Assembly (NCBI RefSeq): GCF_020179755.1
Contig: NZ_JAIUCY010000004.1
Coordinates: 1-64,000 of the forward strand
From: Herbaspirillum sp. alder98
GTDB lineage: Bacteria > Pseudomonadota > Gammaproteobacteria > Burkholderiales > Burkholderiaceae_D
Length of the DNA: 64,000 bases
Direction of reading: 5' to 3'
The position numbers and the translations under genes are program-made. The notes below the pieces were generated by a model. That model ran no database searches. It saw only the letters and a program-made list of their open reading frames with translations, and had not been told where the DNA came from. Below, piece after piece: positions 14,152-23,088 of the stretch (within the stretch, counting starts at the first letter, position 1; every line of letters begins with the position of its first letter).

Positions 14152-17109
14152 ATGCCTCGATTGCTCTGTCACGCCCGCCGTGCTGCCGGCGCCCCTGCCC
14201 TGCTTCCTTTATTGCTGCTGGCGGCGGCCAGCGCCACGGCGGCACCCACGGGCGGCGCCGTCAGCGCCGGCAGCGGCGCCATCGTCAGCAACGGCGCCGT
14301 CACCACCGTCACCCAGGGCAGCGACAAGCTGGCCATCAACTGGAACAGCTTCAACATTGCTGCCGGAGAGACCGTCAACTTCGTCCAGCCCGCGCGCGAC
14401 GCGGTGGCGCTGAACCGGGTGCTGGGCAGCGGCGCCAGTGAAATCTTCGGCAACCTCAACGCCAATGGCCGGGTGTTCCTGGTCAACCCGAACGGCATCC
14501 TGTTCGGCGCCAGCGCCAGCGTCAACGTAGGCGGCCTGGTGGCCGCCACACAAGACCTGTCGGACCAGGACTTCATGAATGGGCGCTATCGTTTCAGCGG
14601 CAACGCCGGCAGCGTGGTCAACCGGGGCCAGATCACGGCCGCCGACGGCGGCTTCATCGCGCTGCTGGGAGGCCAGGTCAGCAACGACGGCACGCTTACG
14701 GCACGGCTGGGCAATGTGACGCTGGCCGCCGGTGGCGCCATGACGCTCGATTTCAACGGCGACGGCCTGCTGCAGGTGCGCATCGACCAGGGCACGGCGC
14801 AGGCGCTGGCGCAGAATCGCCAGCTGATCGTGGCCGATGGCGGTACGGTGCTGCTGAGCGCGCGGGCAGCCGACGCGCTGGCGCAGGCGGTGGTCAACAA
14901 CGAAGGCGTGATCCAGGCGCGCAGCGTCGACCGGCGGCATGGCGAAATCCACCTGATGGGTGACATGCAGAACGGCCTGGTCAACGTGGGTGGAACGCTC
15001 GATGCCTCGGCCGCCAGTGGCAATGGCGATGGCGGCTTCATCGAGACCAGCGCCGCGCGCGTGCGCGTGGCCGACAACGTGCAGATCAATACCCATGCCG
15101 CGGATGGCGTCACCGGCACCTGGCTGATCGACCCGGTCGATTTCACGGTGGCCGCCAGCGGCGGCGACATCAGCGGCGCCGCATTGAGCGCCAGCCTCGC
15201 TGCCAGCAACGTGGTCCTGCAGAGCAGCAGCGGCGGCAGCACCGGTCGCGGCGACCTGCTGGTGACGGACCGCGTCAGCTGGAGCGCCGACACCACGCTG
15301 ACCCTGACGGCCACCAACGACGTCAAGGTGCAGGCCGACATCACCGCCACCGGCAACCATGCCGGCCTGGTGGTCAATCCAAACACCGCCAACGGCGGCA
15401 GCGCCGCCAGTGGGTCCGGTCGATTCACGGTCAGCGACGCCGCCATCACCCTGTCGGGCAGCAATCCGAGCCTGACCATCGCCGGCAACCGCTATACCGT
15501 CATCAACGACCTGGCCACGCTGCAGGCGGTCAACGCCAGCCTGGACAATGTCACCACCCGTTACTTTGCACTGGGCAGCAATATCGATGCGACGGCCACC
15601 GCCGGCTGGAACGGCGGTCTGGGCTTCGTACCGCTGGGCACCACGGGGGCGGAATTTCGCGGCGTCTTCGATGGCCTGGGACATACCGTGTCGGGCCTGA
15701 CGATCAATCGGCCGAGCAGCAACTCCGTGGGCTTCATCGGCTACACCAGCGGCGGCAGCATGGTACGCAACCTGAACCTGGTCAACGTCGACATCAGCGG
15801 TAACGAGAACGTCGGCGGCGCCGTCGGCACCAGCTTCGGCGAACTCTATAACGTGCGCGTCAGCGGCAAGGTCGCCGGCGGCAACAACGTCGGCGGCGTG
15901 GTCGGACAGAACTACACCCGCAGCGAGCACATCATCAACGCCGCCACCGTGGCCGGGGTGACCAACGTGGGTGGCGTCGCCGGCGCCAGCTCTGGCTGGA
16001 TCGTCGATTCGGTGGGCAGCGGCGCGGTCAGCGGCCTGCGCTTCGTCGGCGCGCTGGTGGGGTCCACCAGCGGCACGGTGAGCAACAGCTACGGATCGGG
16101 CAATGTCAGCGGCGACGAATACGTGGGCGGGCTGGCCGGCTACAACGTGTCGGGGTCCACTATTTCTAACAGCTATGCCAGCGGCGCGGTGCATGCGACA
16201 GTGAATTACCAGGGCGCGCTGGTGGGCTATAACGGCGCGGTCTCAACCATCCGGTCGTCGTTCTGGCTGGATGCCAACGGCGCCGGCTATGGCGGCAACG
16301 ACGGCAGCATCGACGCCCTCTCGCGCGGACTCACTGCGGGCCAGGCCAGCCTGGCGGCGACCTACTCCGCCGCCGGCTGGGACATCGGCAACAGCACCGG
16401 CAGCAGCCAGTGGCGCATCTATGACGGCAGCACGCTGCCGTTGTTGCGCAGCTTCCTGCGCCCGACCACGGTCACCGCCATGGCTGCCGTGCGCGACTAC
16501 GACGGCACCACCGGCGGCACCATGACGTACACCACCAGCAATGGCGCCATCCTGTCCGGTGCGCTGACTTATACCAGCGCTGCACGCGATGTCGGCGCCT
16601 ACAGCACCGCCGACGGCACGCTCAGCCTGGGCGGTCTGTATTCGGGCCAGGATGGCTACGACATCGCCACCAGCGACGCCAGCCTGCGCATTGCCCCGGC
16701 CACCCTGGTCGTCAGCGCCAATGATGCGACCGCCACTGCCGGCACTCCGTGGTTGGGCGGCAACGGCGTGCGCTACAGCGGCTTCGTCGGCGGCGACAGC
16801 GCCGCGTCACTGACCGGCACGCTGGTCTACGGCGGCGCTGCGCAAGGCGCCACCGAGGCCGGACAGTACGGCATCGGCGTGTCCGGGCTGGCGTCGAACA
16901 ACTACCTGCTGCGATATGCCAATGGCACTCTCACGCTACGCACTGCCCCGGTGACGACGGCCAGTGAACCGGGCGTCCGCACGGAAGCCTACAACGCGCC
17001 GGTGGCCCTGCTGCCGCCGGGCAGGGACCTGACCCATAGCGGCGAGCTGTTCCTGCGCATCGTCGGTGGCGGCGTGCGCCTGCCCCTGGGCGCGACGGAA
17101 ACATTCTGA
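14152..17109 (+). CDS. TpsA-type filamentous haemagglutinin-like adhesin with GLUG and YDG/MBG repeats
   Basis: 985 residues. I use the ATG at 14152, which gives a signal peptide ending ATAAP; the longer ORF overlaps tpsB. The TPS (haemagglutination activity) domain spans about 30-260 and includes NWNSFNI and the signature LVNPNGILFG. A beta-helical part follows. Residues about 560-720 have GLUG-type repeats (GGLAGYN, ISNSYASG). Residues about 760-985 have YDG/MBG-like modules (RDYDGTTGG, ASNNYLLRYANGTLTL). It should be secreted by the upstream TpsB and act as a cell-surface adhesin. It is short for an FHA protein, without a toxin-like C-terminal domain or long repeat array. Confidence 0.85.
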   Translation: MPRLLCHARRAAGAPALLPLLLLAAASATAAPTGGAVSAGSGAIVSNGAVTTVTQGSDKLAINWNSFNIAAGETVNFVQPARDAVALNRVLGSGASEIFGNLNANGRVFLVNPNGILFGASASVNVGGLVAATQDLSDQDFMNGRYRFSGNAGSVVNRGQITAADGGFIALLGGQVSNDGTLTARLGNVTLAAGGAMTLDFNGDGLLQVRIDQGTAQALAQNRQLIVADGGTVLLSARAADALAQAVVNNEGVIQARSVDRRHGEIHLMGDMQNGLVNVGGTLDASAASGNGDGGFIETSAARVRVADNVQINTHAADGVTGTWLIDPVDFTVAASGGDISGAALSASLAASNVVLQSSSGGSTGRGDLLVTDRVSWSADTTLTLTATNDVKVQADITATGNHAGLVVNPNTANGGSAASGSGRFTVSDAAITLSGSNPSLTIAGNRYTVINDLATLQAVNASLDNVTTRYFALGSNIDATATAGWNGGLGFVPLGTTGAEFRGVFDGLGHTVSGLTINRPSSNSVGFIGYTSGGSMVRNLNLVNVDISGNENVGGAVGTSFGELYNVRVSGKVAGGNNVGGVVGQNYTRSEHIINAATVAGVTNVGGVAGASSGWIVDSVGSGAVSGLRFVGALVGSTSGTVSNSYGSGNVSGDEYVGGLAGYNVSGSTISNSYASGAVHATVNYQGALVGYNGAVSTIRSSFWLDANGAGYGGNDGSIDALSRGLTAGQASLAATYSAAGWDIGNSTGSSQWRIYDGSTLPLLRSFLRPTTVTAMAAVRDYDGTTGGTMTYTTSNGAILSGALTYTSAARDVGAYSTADGTLSLGGLYSGQDGYDIATSDASLRIAPATLVVSANDATATAGTPWLGGNGVRYSGFVGGDSAASLTGTLVYGGAAQGATEAGQYGIGVSGLASNNYLLRYANGTLTLRTAPVTTASEPGVRTEAYNAPVALLPPGRDLTHSGELFLRIVGGGVRLPLGATETF

Positions 17110-17166
17110 TAAGACTACCGCCGTCTGAACGACGTGCGGCCATGATGACTTGATAAGGAGAATCAG

Positions 17167-17565
17167 ATGGCATCGGTATTTTCGGCATCTTTTGCAATGC
17201 CATTGCTGGACTGCGTATTCGAAGACGACCAGTCCGCCACGCACTGTACGTATCAGTTCGAACCCGAGGTCTACGGCAGCATCGGCAACATCTATGTGGT
17301 CTGCATTGCCGACAATTCGGCCCTCACGCAGATCCGCGCCGGCCTGGTCATGAAATCGGATCTGGTGCACACCGACGCGATATTTCCCTATGCGGTGACC
17401 GCCGCCATCGCCGCCAGCCCCAACCTGTCGGGCAGGATCGAGCCGCAACGGTGCACCTTCTTCCCCGCGCGCATCAAGGCCGATGGCCCGCCATTGACCG
17501 AACCCGAGATGCTGCAGCTGCTGGCACAGCATTATTCGCAGTTCTCGTTCCGGCGCGCCTGCTGA
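17167..17565 (+). CDS. unknown 132-residue protein downstream of tpsA
   Basis: ATG at 17167 with AAGGAG about 7 bases upstream, 57 bases after the tpsA stop, so probably in the same operon. Four Cys (residues about 16, 27, 46 and 98) plus a terminal Cys. No convincing signal peptide or membrane segment. The central part, GNIYVVCIADNSALTQIRAG, looks like a beta-rich soluble core. It may be an accessory protein of the TPS pair, but I recognise no family. Confidence 0.7.
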   Translation: MASVFSASFAMPLLDCVFEDDQSATHCTYQFEPEVYGSIGNIYVVCIADNSALTQIRAGLVMKSDLVHTDAIFPYAVTAAIAASPNLSGRIEPQRCTFFPARIKADGPPLTEPEMLQLLAQHYSQFSFRRAC

Positions 17566-17779
17566 CACCGGCCGATCGGGCCTGAGCCCACCCAAGCCTG
17601 CCCGCACAAGGCTTGGCACGAACCTTGCAAATAGCTGACAACCATGGCCGCGCGTCACCGGAGAGCTGACGCCGTGGCCCACCCCTTTCGCTATCGACAC
17701 CGCCGTAGCGCCCGACCCACCAGATGTTGGCGCCGACAACACCAATGGCCGCGTTTCGACAACACGTATAAGGTAATTA

Positions 17780-19189
17780 ATGGCCCTCGTCAGGATTTCA
17801 GGAGGCTCAGCGCTCTCATTGGTTGAACAGATTGTCGAACAGATGAAGAAGCTGATCGACGATGACGTAGTGCGTCACGGCAGCCGCGCGATGTCGATCC
17901 GCGGCTTCGCGCGCGACCACCACATCAGCGCCCATACGGTGGCGGAAGCGTATGAACGACTGGTGGCGCAGGGGTATTTCCAGTCGCGCCCGCGCAGCGG
18001 CTTCTTCATCACGAGTCCGCACGACTACGGCACCCGCACCGCCGAGAACGACGACGATCGGGAGCCCGACCACCTGTGGCAACTGCGCTCGCACTTCACG
18101 CTGCCCCAGCAAAAGCTGTGCGCCAGCAGCGGGCGCATGCCGTCTGACTGGATCGATGGCGAACTGATCAAGAGCGGCCTCAAGTCACTGGCCGCCAAGG
18201 TCGACTCCAACCTGGGCCAGTATGGCGATCCGTATGGCTATGGCCCGCTGCGCAACCTGCTCCAGGCCAAGCTGATGGGGCACGGAATCCACACCCAGAG
18301 CGAACAGATCCTGCTGACCAACGGGGCCTCGCAGGCAGCCGACCTGGTCATCCGCCATTTCCTGCGGCGCGGCGACAAGGTGCTGGTGGATGACCCGGGT
18401 TATTTCAACCTGTTCAGCAACCTGCACCAGTACGGAATACGCCCGATACCGCTGCCGCGACTCCCCGACGGCCCCGACCTGGACCGGCTCGACGCGCTGG
18501 CGCGCGAACACAAGCCGGTCATGATGTTCACCCAGTCGATGCTGCATGCGCCGACCGGTTCCTGCATCTCGCCGGCCAATGCGCACCGCCTGCTCAAGCT
18601 GGCCGAGCAGTTCGATTTCAGGATTGTCGAGAACGACGTCTATTGCGACATGCTGGGCGTGCAACTGCCCCGTATCGCGACGCTGGATCAACTCTCCCGG
18701 GTGCTATATGTCAGCAGTTTCTCGAAGACCCTGTCCTCGGCCACGCGGGTCGGTTTCATTGCCGGCGCGACCGACGTGATGCGCGACCTGTCCAGCCTGA
18801 AGATGGTCGCCAGCATCACCGGCAGCCAGATCGACGAACGGCTGGTGTATCACGCGCTCACGGCCGGCCAGTACCGGCGCAGCGTCGAGCGATTGCGTTT
18901 TCGCCTGGCAGAAAGCCAGCAGGCAGCCTGCGACATGCTCGAAGGCGCAGGCTTCGACCTGTTCTGCCGCCCGCTCGGCGGCAAGTTCATCTGGGCCCGC
19001 CACCCGGCCATCGACGACTCCGAAGATATCTGGCGCCGTGCTGCCACGGCCGGTATCCTGATCGCCCCTGGCAAGGTGTTTCGCAACAACCTCCAGGGCA
19101 CACCGTGGTTCCGGCTTAACGTGGCCTATAGCCAGGAGCCGGCATTGGTCCGGTTTCTCTCGGGTCTGGGCCTGCCGGCGCATGCGTAA
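17780..19189 (+). CDS. MocR-type GntR regulator with aminotransferase domain
   Basis: 469 residues. Residues 1-75 form a GntR winged helix (SIRGFARDHHISAHTVAEAYERL, cut here as RGFARDHH...AYERLVAQGYF). Residues about 100-469 form a fold-type I class I aminotransferase domain with the PLP lysine intact (Lys316 in SSFSKTLSSATRVG) and the ND...Y pocket motif (VENDVYCDMLG). MocR proteins use PLP as an effector-sensing cofactor to control nearby genes, often amine or cofactor metabolism or transport. The flanking porin gene is a possible target, but nothing in the sequence proves it. The ATG at 17780 is the only start that gives a complete helix-turn-helix. Confidence 0.9.
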   Translation: MALVRISGGSALSLVEQIVEQMKKLIDDDVVRHGSRAMSIRGFARDHHISAHTVAEAYERLVAQGYFQSRPRSGFFITSPHDYGTRTAENDDDREPDHLWQLRSHFTLPQQKLCASSGRMPSDWIDGELIKSGLKSLAAKVDSNLGQYGDPYGYGPLRNLLQAKLMGHGIHTQSEQILLTNGASQAADLVIRHFLRRGDKVLVDDPGYFNLFSNLHQYGIRPIPLPRLPDGPDLDRLDALAREHKPVMMFTQSMLHAPTGSCISPANAHRLLKLAEQFDFRIVENDVYCDMLGVQLPRIATLDQLSRVLYVSSFSKTLSSATRVGFIAGATDVMRDLSSLKMVASITGSQIDERLVYHALTAGQYRRSVERLRFRLAESQQAACDMLEGAGFDLFCRPLGGKFIWARHPAIDDSEDIWRRAATAGILIAPGKVFRNNLQGTPWFRLNVAYSQEPALVRFLSGLGLPAHA

Positions 19190-19834
19190 TTCAGGCCACG
19201 CACTGCGGCTGCGCTGACCAACCGACATTCTCCCCCTCCACTCTTCAGATCACCTTTTTTCACCATCGAAAAGAGCGTCGATCTGGTGCAAGCATGCGCA
19301 CTGCAGGTGCGTCGCGCATCACCCGGGTGCATCGTCTGAAATCCTTCACCCACAAGGATTCCGGCGCGATCCACCAATACTTTCCGACGCCGGAAAATTG
19401 TTTAAAAATTTTGTTGTTGCACCACCACTTCCCGCAAAAAAACAGCGCTTCACAAAGACCGCTTTCGACCGGGCTGCGGCATCTGTATTGCTGCATGCTC
19501 GCCCGATTTACTAATCACGATCCACTCGTCCTGAGTACGCCGACGGCGGCCAATCGCACGCCAGCGCCACACATTGGCCGCACCCTCGTTACGTGGTGCG
19601 CTGCCGATCCTGCACCGCACCTAACTGACTGACGCATGTACTGAATATCCACCAGTACAGCAACGGCGCATTTCCCCGGCTCTGTCTATCGATGCATTTC
19701 GGCGCGCTCACTACCATCCGCACATCGTCAAGAAAACTGGACTGGCGAAATCATCAACGCTTCTCCGCCATGGGTGGGCGAGCGAATCTGTACCGAAGTG
19801 TTTTTACATGCTGTTCAATCTAAAGGGGTCATCA
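19190..19834. other. 645-base intergenic region upstream of the porin
   Basis: No supported gene; small frames here have no ribosome-binding site. A/T-rich patches near 19390-19440 could be part of the porin promoter. An inverted TTCCG...CGGAA lies near 19383-19397. I see no clear operator or terminator. Confidence 0.5.
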
Positions 19835-20818
19835 ATGAAAAAATCAATCCTGGCATTTGCCGCTCTCGCCACCATCGCAGGCGCCGCGTCTGCACAAAGC
19901 AGCGTCACCATCTATGGCGTGGTCGACATGGGCCTGAAGGTTGAGAACGCCGGCGCCGGTACTTACCTGGGCATGGACAGCGGCAACCAGAGCGGTAGCC
20001 GTGTCGGTTTCAAGGGTACTGAAGATCTGGGCGGCGGCCTGAAAGCCAACTTCGTGCTGGAAGCCGGCTTCAACGCCGACAATGGCGCCCAGTCGACGGC
20101 TGGCGTGCTGTTCAACCGCCAGTCGTATGTCAGCCTCTCGGGTGGCTTCGGTGAAGTCAAGCTGGGCCGCATCCAGACCGTGGTGTACTCCAACGCTTCC
20201 GTCTTCGATCCGTTCGGCGATACGCTGGCTGGCGACTCCGCGCGCATCTTCAACTACGGCGGCAGCCGTACCGACAACACCGTCAACTACAGCTTCGCGG
20301 CACAGAACGGCATCAACGGCCAGGCTGCCTACAGCTTCGGTGAAGTTGCCGGCAGCACCTCCTCGAACCGTACCGTGGCCGGCGCCATTGGTTATGCCGC
20401 AGGTCCGCTGGCCGTGGTGCTGACCCACCAGAACACCAAGAATGCCACTGGCACCGATGCCGCCAAGACCACCCTGCTGGGCGGTAACTACAACTTCGGC
20501 CTGCTGCAACCGTTCGTGGCCTATGCCATCAACAAGGGCGTCGGCACACTGAACACCCGCGATGCGTTGATCGGCTTGAACATCAACCTGACGCCAGCCG
20601 ATGTGATCATGACCTCGATCATGCACAAGTACGACAAGTTCGCCGAACACCGCGACGCTACGCAAGTTGCGCTGGGCTACAGCCACATGCTGTCCAAGCG
20701 TACCAACATCTACACCAGCTGGTCGCGTCTGTCGAACAACGCCGGCATCAACTACCGAGTGACCAGCAACGGCGCCGCAGACAACCTGTTCAACCTGGGT
20801 ATCCGTCACAAGTTCTGA
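19835..20818 (+). CDS. Gram-negative general porin (OmpC-like, Porin_4 type)
   Basis: 327 residues. The ATG at 19835 follows AAAGGGG and gives a clean signal peptide (MKKSILAFAALATIAGAASAQ). The mature protein begins SSVTIYGVVDMGLK, the usual opening of betaproteobacterial porins, and ends with the aromatic barrel signal NLGIRHKF. The GSRVGFKGTEDLGGGLKANF block and the GEVKLGRIQ block are typical. It forms a 16-strand trimeric outer-membrane channel for small solutes. Single gene with its own terminator. Confidence 0.95.
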   Translation: MKKSILAFAALATIAGAASAQSSVTIYGVVDMGLKVENAGAGTYLGMDSGNQSGSRVGFKGTEDLGGGLKANFVLEAGFNADNGAQSTAGVLFNRQSYVSLSGGFGEVKLGRIQTVVYSNASVFDPFGDTLAGDSARIFNYGGSRTDNTVNYSFAAQNGINGQAAYSFGEVAGSTSSNRTVAGAIGYAAGPLAVVLTHQNTKNATGTDAAKTTLLGGNYNFGLLQPFVAYAINKGVGTLNTRDALIGLNINLTPADVIMTSIMHKYDKFAEHRDATQVALGYSHMLSKRTNIYTSWSRLSNNAGINYRVTSNGAADNLFNLGIRHKF

Positions 20819-20912
20819 TGCAGCGCGTTTGACATCTTGAGGGGGTGGCGGCCTTGAGCCCGCCGTCATCCGCAGTGCCAGCGGTGATTTGATGCGAACA
20901 GATCACAGCTTT

Positions 20913-20946
20913 AGTCCGGCGTGCCTTGGCACTGCCGGACTTTTTT
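20913..20946 (+). terminator. Rho-independent terminator of the porin gene
   Basis: AGTCCGGC-GTGCC pairs with GGCAC-T-GCCGGACT, followed by six T. Confidence 0.9.
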
Positions 20947-21130
20947 ATGAGCCCGAAACAATGGCGGCATCGTCGCCCCGCATTGACGGTACTAACAAGG
21001 TGCAAACGGCAGCAGGCGTTCGAGGTAGTGCAGACACTCCAGGAATGGCGCTGCGTGAATCAGCTGATTGAGAACCATCTTGACCTCCGAATCGACAGGA
21101 ATAGCGCCGCGCTCGACGGCTGGACAGACA
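20947..21130. other. intergenic region between porin terminator and the 48-residue gene
   Basis: No supported gene. A minus-strand frame of about 28 codons near 21000-21080 has no recognisable start signal. Confidence 0.4.
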
Positions 21131-21277
21131 TTAGTGGCCGACGCCGGCGATGACCCGGAAAACCATGAACAGGCCTTCACCGATGGTGGAGAAGACCGAG
21201 CCCACAGTGGCGGCCTGGGCGCCGGACGAAGCCAGCAGGGTAACGATGGCGACGAGGTAAAAGGCATGGATACGCAT
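21131..21277 (-). CDS. 48-residue exported peptide
   Basis: ATG at 21277 with AAGGAG 7 bases upstream. A signal peptide is evident (MRIHAFYLVAIVTLLASSGAQA). If cleaved after AQA, a mature peptide of about 26 residues remains, with a second hydrophobic stretch (TIGEGLFMVFRVIAGVGH). It is either a small exported peptide or a two-segment inner-membrane miniprotein. It is monocistronic, with no relatives that I recognise. Confidence 0.6.
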   Translation of the reverse strand: MRIHAFYLVAIVTLLASSGAQAATVGSVFSTIGEGLFMVFRVIAGVGH

Positions 21278-21728
21278 GGTGTTCTCCTTGGTGGTGAAGG
21301 TATGTTGCAGCTGGTATGGATGCATCTTGAGCGTCGTCGGTTACGTGGGCGTTTCAAACGCTGGACGCAATGTTTCAGTTGCAACCTGCGGGCATGAGAA
21401 AACCACCCGCAGCGCGACTATCGAGCCCGAATATTATTTTTCGGATAAGGGGCTCGACGATGGTGCTAGAAATTAATTTCCCCAATGAAACATTATTATT
21501 GGCGCAGATGAGCTGCTTCAGCTGGCCGCCGGACGCAATCCTGGCGCCTGGTATTAGGCGAATTAGCTACAGTCGCTATTTTTTAGGGGCGTCCAGGCGC
21601 GCAAGCCCGGGATACTGAAGAAAAGAAATGTATACTCGCAGCAAATTGAATTGCAGCGACTGTTACCAAGCCACAAGCAGACGTGACATGTCGCCGACTT
21701 ATTCCCCAGATTACCTTCAAGGGAAACC
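21278..21728. other. 450-base intergenic region with divergent promoters
   Basis: A/T-richer than its surroundings around 21430-21640. A TATACT -10-like hexamer at 21631-21636 could serve the YitT-family gene. No gene or repeat supported. Confidence 0.4.
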
Positions 21729-22445
21729 ATGTACTTCCGCACTCTGCGCCGCTCTGCGAGCGATCACCTGGATCTGTCACGCCCTGCCCTGAACGACTCG
21801 GGGCTGCCGCATCGCACCGCAATAAATCCCTCTGAAACATCAAGCCGGGCCCCGCTTGTTCCGCATAATGCGTGGGACGATTTATATGGCCTGTACCTCG
21901 GCGTCCTGTTCGCCGCCATGGGCGTTTCGTTGCTGGCCAAGGCCGGGCTGATCACCGGCGGCATCGCTGGCATGGCGTTATTGACGTCATCGCTCACCGG
22001 GTTGGCGCCGGCGCCGCTGGTGCCCTTGATCAATATCCCGTTCATCATCTTCAGCTTCTTTGTCATGGGGCGCTTTTTCGCGTCCAAGAGCATCGTCGTC
22101 AGCGTTGCCATCGGCGGCGTGGTCGCGGGCATTGACCATTGGCTCGGCGTATCGAGCATCGGCAACGGCTTCGCCGCGATTGCCGGCGGGACCTTCCTGG
22201 GCATGGGTATCCTGTGCCTGGCGCGACATAATGCCTCGATGGGCGGCACGGGCGCCGTAGCCCTGTGGATCCAGCGACGGTATGGCATCAACGCCGGCAT
22301 CAGCCAGCTGGCATTCGACCTGGCCTTGTTTGGGCTGGCGGCAACCTCCCTGCCTGCGACCAAATTACTGTGGTCCGTCCTCGGCACGGTCGCCATGAAC
22401 GGCATGCTGATCGTGTGGCATAAGCCTGGGCGTTATCGGGGTTAG
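21729..22445 (+). CDS. YitT-family (DUF161) inner-membrane protein
   Basis: 238 residues, ATG at 21729 with AAGGGAAA upstream. After a polar N-terminus of about 45 residues there are five or six hydrophobic segments, with the family pattern GVLFAAMGVSLLAKAGLITGG near residue 60 (quoted in part) and GG(I/V)xAGIDHWLG. The second half has GMGILCLARHNASMGGTG. Members are inner-membrane proteins of unclear transport function. The usual C-terminal cytoplasmic DUF2179 domain is absent. Monocistronic. Confidence 0.85.
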   Translation: MYFRTLRRSASDHLDLSRPALNDSGLPHRTAINPSETSSRAPLVPHNAWDDLYGLYLGVLFAAMGVSLLAKAGLITGGIAGMALLTSSLTGLAPAPLVPLINIPFIIFSFFVMGRFFASKSIVVSVAIGGVVAGIDHWLGVSSIGNGFAAIAGGTFLGMGILCLARHNASMGGTGAVALWIQRRYGINAGISQLAFDLALFGLAATSLPATKLLWSVLGTVAMNGMLIVWHKPGRYRG

Positions 22446-22584
22446 TTTCTGGGGCGGATCAGGCCATGCAGCCCATGTTTCATCTGGAACCTGCGGACGT
22501 GGCGACACCAGATTGACGAGGGCTGCTGGAGCGCCATATATCGGGACGATGCCCCGGAAAATTTTCTTGCGTTGCGGCGAAAGA

Positions 22585-22668
22585 CGCTGGGCCCTGACCT
22601 TCGTCAGGGCGACGGGGGGGGAAGTTATAAATAACCTGTCGTGCCGGCGAAGACCGGTACCTAGCGCC
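22585..22668. repeat. composite REP-like element, copy A
   Basis: Two hairpin units: CGCTGGGCCCTGAC-TTCGTCAGGGCGACGG at about 22585-22615, then GTGCCGGCGAAGACCGGTAC at about 22641-22660. The same pair of units, CGCTGGG plus a TTCG-type loop, appears at 42646-42720 and 60959-61083. Confidence 0.7.
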
Positions 22669-22688
22669 GTCTCGTGCGACCGGACTCT

Positions 22689-22748
22689 ACAAAAACAAAA
22701 TGCCCGCTTGCGCGGGCATTTATGTTTTGGCGGAGAGAGGGGGATTCG
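22689..22748. repeat. 60-bp direct repeat, copy 1 (partial tRNA-Ser 3' end plus terminator)
   Basis: Identical over 60 bases to 22836-22895. It contains the terminator hairpin TGCCCGC-TTGC-GCGGGCA and the last 21 bases of the tRNA-Ser gene, then diverges. Confidence 0.9.
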
Positions 22749-22835
22749 CCTACACAGGCGCAGGCCGCTGAATCGCTTGCAAGCGATTCCCTTCGAATCC
22801 CCCGCGCAAGCCAAACTCTTGGCTTGCTTCTCTCC

Positions 22836-22895
22836 ACAAAAACAAAATGCCCGCTTGCGCGGGCATTTATGTTTTGGCGGAGAGAGGGGGATTCG
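22836..22895. repeat. 60-bp direct repeat, copy 2 (overlaps intact tRNA-Ser)
   Basis: This copy runs into the intact tRNA-Ser gene. The two copies start 147 bases apart. Between them is a palindrome, GAATCGCTTGCAAGCGATTC, near 22770-22789, and a segment resembling the tRNA T-arm in the opposite direction. Confidence 0.9.
22838..22866 (-). terminator. terminator of tRNA-Ser(GGA)
   Basis: On the minus strand ATGCCCGC-GCAA-GCGGGCAT followed by TTTGTTTTT, directly after the encoded CCA of the tRNA. Confidence 0.85.
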
Positions 22896-22965
22896 AACCC
22901 CCGATAGGCTATTAACCTATACACGCTTTCCAGGCGTGCGACTTCAACCACTCATCCACCTCTCC
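22875..22965 (-). tRNA. tRNA-Ser (anticodon GGA)
   Basis: 91 bases including encoded CCA. Acceptor GGAGAGG pairs with CCTCTCC. The anticodon stem CACGC/GCGTG encloses loop CTGGAAA. A long variable arm (TATAGGTTAATAGCCTATC) and the T-arm GGGGGTTCGAATCCCCC fit a class II tRNA. Confidence 0.97.
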
Positions 22966-23088
22966 TGGATTCTGGTCCGCTTTGAGCGAAGCCGCAGATT
23001 ATAGCAAGGTTTCTGGAGAATTAAAGCTTTTTGACTTTGAACATGTCAAAAAACCGACGAGACAGCCTCTGCCCCGCCGCGCCTCGCC

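Noticed and set aside
14209..16194. 661-residue minus-strand ORF antisense to tpsA
   Set aside because: His/Arg/Ala/Gly-rich shadow of a GC-rich repetitive gene, with no start signal or domain.
17780..19189. MocR regulator as another pseudo-aminotransferase
   Set aside because: Its PLP lysine (Lys316) and pocket motifs are intact, and the domain order is that of ordinary MocR proteins.
22674..22907. 77-residue plus-strand ORF with an internal repeat TKTKCPLARAFMFWRREGD
   Set aside because: The repeat is only the translated 60-bp duplication of a tRNA end and its terminator, not a protein.
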